A DNA stretch of 64,000 nucleotides, taken from Watersipora subatra (Eukaryota > Bryozoa > Gymnolaemata > Cheilostomatida > Watersiporidae). The notes below the pieces were generated by a model. That model was not told where the DNA came from. It was given only the letters and a program-made list of their open reading frames with translations, and made no database searches. The stretch is from positions 24,807,191-24,871,190 of the forward strand of contig NC_088708.1 of NCBI RefSeq assembly GCF_963576615.1. Reading direction: 5' to 3'. Below are positions 62,201 through 64,000 of this stretch, piece after piece. Each line of letters opens with the position of its first letter. Within the stretch, counting starts at the first letter, position 1. A program made the position numbers and the translations under genes.

Positions 62201-63900
62201 ATTCTTACAAAGTTTTTACAGCAAAGCTTTATGTGATGTTTTACCTGTAGATTATCTGCAGGCTAATTGGTCCACTATTCAAGATTTCATGACAACAACA
62301 AGTTTTCCCTTTTTGAATAGATTATTGATTTTTTCTAAATCAAATATCGCATTTCAATGGATTTTCATAGTGTTGCAACATCTCACTCCTCTGCACTATT
62401 TTATCTCGTGATCACCTAACCTTCTACTATTCATAGATAGAAGTTTCCAACTGCTGTCAGCAATGTCAACACCTAGTTTTCAAGTAAAATGCAGGCAGAG
62501 CTTAAGACAAATATGAAAGTAAAATTAACCCCAAGATTTTACAAAAAATAAATAAATCATGCAAAATAAAAATTATAAACACAAGTTGTAAACGTTTACC
62601 AAAATCTCTAGGTTATTTGAAACCTAATATACTCTATTGTAAACTATATGTGAATGTGGTTAAATCATGTGAATGAGTAAAATGTGGGTTATTATATAAA
62701 AACAAAGTAGGCCCATACTGCAACAATCATCAAGTAGTTTGTTTGTTGTTGGTCTGTCGTGGTTAGTTGTACAATGTAGCATGTCTCAAGAGGCTCAAGA
62801 GCTCTGATCTATATAACCATTACATATACATGTACTTATATCAACGCCAATATGGCTTTGCATATATAAATAAGAATGAAGTTGTTAAAAATGCACGAGA
62901 ATTCAAATCGATAGCTACATGCAGTGAGCTGTTATAGTAGTTTTTCGTTAATTTTACCATTGATCCCTCAGGGATGTGACAAATACTAGATTTCAAATTG
63001 TCTGTAAAATCAGCAAAAACTAATATGAGATGTCCAACATAAATGACGGGAATTGTCCAAACAATCAGTCATATGTAAAAGTCATAAGCCGAGTAGAGTT
63101 GCTATTTTCAGTCTGTTATACCCTGAGTAACCATAAACCCTCTCAAAACCATGAAATTTGTTAACATTTTATGCAAAAGTGTACAGACAGAAAAATCTAT
63201 GTCCGAGCGTTGCCCAAGTTCCTATTCAAAATAGAATTCTTAGTTCTTGCAGCAGGTTTGAGTTGAGCATTTTATTTAGTTGGTATTTTTATTCTACTAT
63301 TCGGTATTATTTGACATATGCAAAGTTTTACACTCGGCTTTCAAATTGATTTTAACAATTTTTATAATTTTTATATAACTGCACGCAACTTTTTTATGTG
63401 CCTCTCCCGCTAATTAAAATCTCTGTGACACCCTCATGTGACCTTCTCATAGAATTTATCTAGTTTACTTCAGGACTAGCAGGTGTTAACATAACAATCT
63501 TTTAATCTTTTATTGCTTGGAAAAAATCAGTCCTCATCCAGAACCATTTGGATCGAGGAATAGACATTTAAATAGAAGAAACGAATAGCACTTGACTGTT
63601 ATAATAACACTGGAAACATTTGTGTACAAATAATCTATATCATATCTCATAGTCAAAGGCAGTAATTCAAATGCGCTTCATTGAAATTAGAATTCTTAAA
63701 GACCAAAGATAAGGTGTCAACACGCTACGGTGATAAGAAAACCAACAGAGTGACTTACCAGGTCTGTGGAAGCTGGCTGGTGGCTGTAAGTTAGGCGTGG
63801 AGACTGAGCCTTTCTTTACAATGTTTCCATTCTTATCCAAATAACTTGTCTGATAGAATTTTCCAAAGTTCATATTTGTGCGACAAGACGGGCTGGCAGC
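41760..63900 (-). CDS. ABLIM: abLIM/UNC-115 actin-binding protein, 3' part
   Basis: Fourteen exons on the minus strand: 63900-63759, 58906-58853, 57599-57384, 57063-56909, 54349-54241, 53377-53323, 53042-53011, 52710-52600, 52316-52234, 48463-48394, 46467-46415, 46112-46065, 43133-43062 and 41882-41760. Every junction is GT-AG and in phase; 1323 nt, 440 aa. The order of conserved blocks is that of abLIM: TSYLDKNGNIVKKG, PASFHRPDNFSYAKS, PADTEAVIKLS, IEREDWPAPP, KIQKEL, LLDPRSASRTPSA, CPMTTPVRGF, SLVDRPRF, PGYSFG, SFSNYSSDEEE. The C-terminal villin headpiece spans the last two exons (PIPYSEL, TNLEKYLSANEF, EEFYKLPEYKRND). The N-terminal LIM domains lie beyond the right edge. abLIM proteins link LIM-bound partners to F-actin in axon growth and the cytoskeleton. 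Exons of 32 and 55 nt are the least certain. Confidence 0.9.
46960..48355. repeat. Paired unassigned repeat fragments in abLIM intron
   Basis: Sequences at 46965-47015 and 48225-48350 share motifs around gtggcggtcaa and gttcgaatagagg, the latter in two imperfect copies. They might be the ends of one old element. Between them is no coding sequence. A hairpin-like repeat (tgcatttagcacacatgcaa) occurs twice at about 47820-47945. Confidence 0.35.
48605..50065. repeat. 28-bp satellite array, part 1
   Basis: About 52 copies of a 28-bp unit (cccattagataactaacaat then acctcata) with variants in recurring order, which shows higher-order blocks of several units. It lies within the abLIM intron between exons at 48463 and 52234. 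It continues after an inserted element at 51075. Confidence 0.95.
50066..51074. mobile_element. 1009-bp TIR element inserted in the satellite
   Basis: Inverted ends of about 54 bp beginning TAGCCTGGGCATGGCTCTCG, with the complement at about 51021-51074. A 9-bp duplication CCCCATACC flanks it (50057-50065 and 51075-51083). Nine-base duplications fit Mutator-like elements, but no transposase is present. The duplication is real: an uninterrupted unit contains this 9-mer once at that site. Confidence 0.85.
51075..51215. repeat. 28-bp satellite array, part 2
   Basis: About five further copies of the same 28-bp unit, increasingly diverged towards the right (acccaaaagagagctaacca), as expected at an array edge. 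Confidence 0.9.
53645..54120. mobile_element. MITE-like inverted repeat in abLIM intron
   Basis: Two long arms, about 53650-53785 and 53990-54115, are inverted relatives (ctgactgccaggatgttt / aaacatccaggcagtcag). A single related arm occurs at about 60305-60425. The segment at 53820-53870 also resembles 47840-47895 (gatgtcataagttg...). Boundaries and target duplication not resolved. It lies just 3' of the exon at 54349-54241 on the gene strand. Confidence 0.6.
54900..55694. mobile_element. hAT-type non-autonomous element, copy 2
   Basis: 795 bp with ends CAGGGGTCAGCAACC / GGTTGCCGACCCCTG and an exact 8-bp target duplication AACTAGAT (54892-54899 and 55695-55702). It is related to the copy at 28679 in the opposite orientation. 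Near its left end an 18-bp unit is amplified four times (54911-54982). Confidence 0.9.
54911..54982. repeat. Four tandem copies of an 18-bp GC-rich unit
   Basis: Exact repeats of aacctgcggctccggagc just inside the hAT left terminus. The other copy of the element has a single such unit at its end, so this is a local amplification. Confidence 0.95.
56106..56298. repeat. CT / CCCT microsatellite
   Basis: A long polypyrimidine tract: (CT)n, then (CCCT)n and (CCCTCT)n, then (CT)n. Apparent ORFs on both strands here (Leu/Ser/Pro on +, Arg/Glu/Gly on -) come from the repeat. Confidence 0.98.
57165..57385. repeat. 55-bp tandem repeat abutting an abLIM donor site
   Basis: Four copies with period 55 (taagatgtcttcacaattta at 57186, 57241, 57296 and 57351). 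The last copy reaches the donor of the exon 57599-57384, so the intron start appears to be the source of the amplified unit. Confidence 0.9.
59801..59897. repeat. Short inverted repeat, MITE-like hairpin
   Basis: Arms of about 28 bp beginning ctgaacgccgagaaaaatga and ending in its complement, with a 40-bp loop. A small foldback element in the first abLIM intron. Confidence 0.75.
60992..61141. mobile_element. 150-bp mariner-like MITE
   Basis: Inverted ends CAGTCAAACCTTCA / TGAAGGTTTGACTG with TA at the left junction. The size and ends are typical of Tc1/mariner-derived MITEs. The right TA is not intact. Confidence 0.65.
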
Positions 63901-64000
63901 CTGCAAAGAGCACGAATGATCATTGCTGGCTTTAGTATCACTAAGCTGCACCATGTCCCCAGACAGGCCAGCCCATACAGATAGATGATTAGCTACTCGA

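Overview
This is nuclear DNA from an invertebrate animal. It is AT-rich and gene-sparse. Five multi-exon genes with GT-AG introns are spread over about 60 kb, and the gaps and introns are packed with DNA transposons, Helitrons, LINE and LTR remnants and satellites. The gene families (UBFD1, abLIM/UNC-115, a ZZ/RING protein, a membrane JmjC protein and a NTase-TPR protein) and the repeat style suggest a marine invertebrate, perhaps a spiralian. The species cannot be fixed from the sequence. No rRNA, intact tRNA or CRISPR was seen.  Layout: 0-4.4 kb is repeats plus one doubtful terminal exon. UBFD1 lies on + at 4.45-10.29 kb in six exons (322 aa), with two transposons in its introns. A JmjC/cupin-8 membrane protein lies on - at 13.24-11.33 kb in four exons (323 aa). 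A nearly intact CR1/Jockey-type LINE lies at 14.6-18.0 kb. A nested repeat zone at 18.6-22.2 kb holds an R2-like LINE remnant, a TA-flanked element and head-to-head Helitrons. A two-exon gene on + at 23.31-26.58 kb encodes a 1055-aa GlnD-type nucleotidyltransferase fused to TPR repeats. A RING + hydrophobic segment + two ZZ zinc fingers protein lies on - at 31.22-27.32 kb in five exons (339 aa). A decayed Ty3/gypsy-like element with a Helitron in one LTR lies at 34.1-39.1 kb, followed by a tRNA-derived SINE at 39.4-39.8 kb. The last 22 kb (63.90-41.76 kb, -) is the 3' part of an abLIM/UNC-115 actin-binding gene: fourteen small exons whose reading phases all agree, ending in a villin headpiece. 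Its introns hold a 28-bp satellite, a hAT element, a 1-kb TIR element with a 9-bp target duplication, and microsatellites.  Exon models were built by hand from splice consensus, phase and family resemblance; every completed model sums to a multiple of three. The genes do not form an evident pathway. The most interesting items are the RING-ZZ-ZZ architecture, the bacterial-like NTase-TPR protein, the divergent abLIM headpiece, and several non-autonomous transposon families whose ends and target duplications can be read directly.
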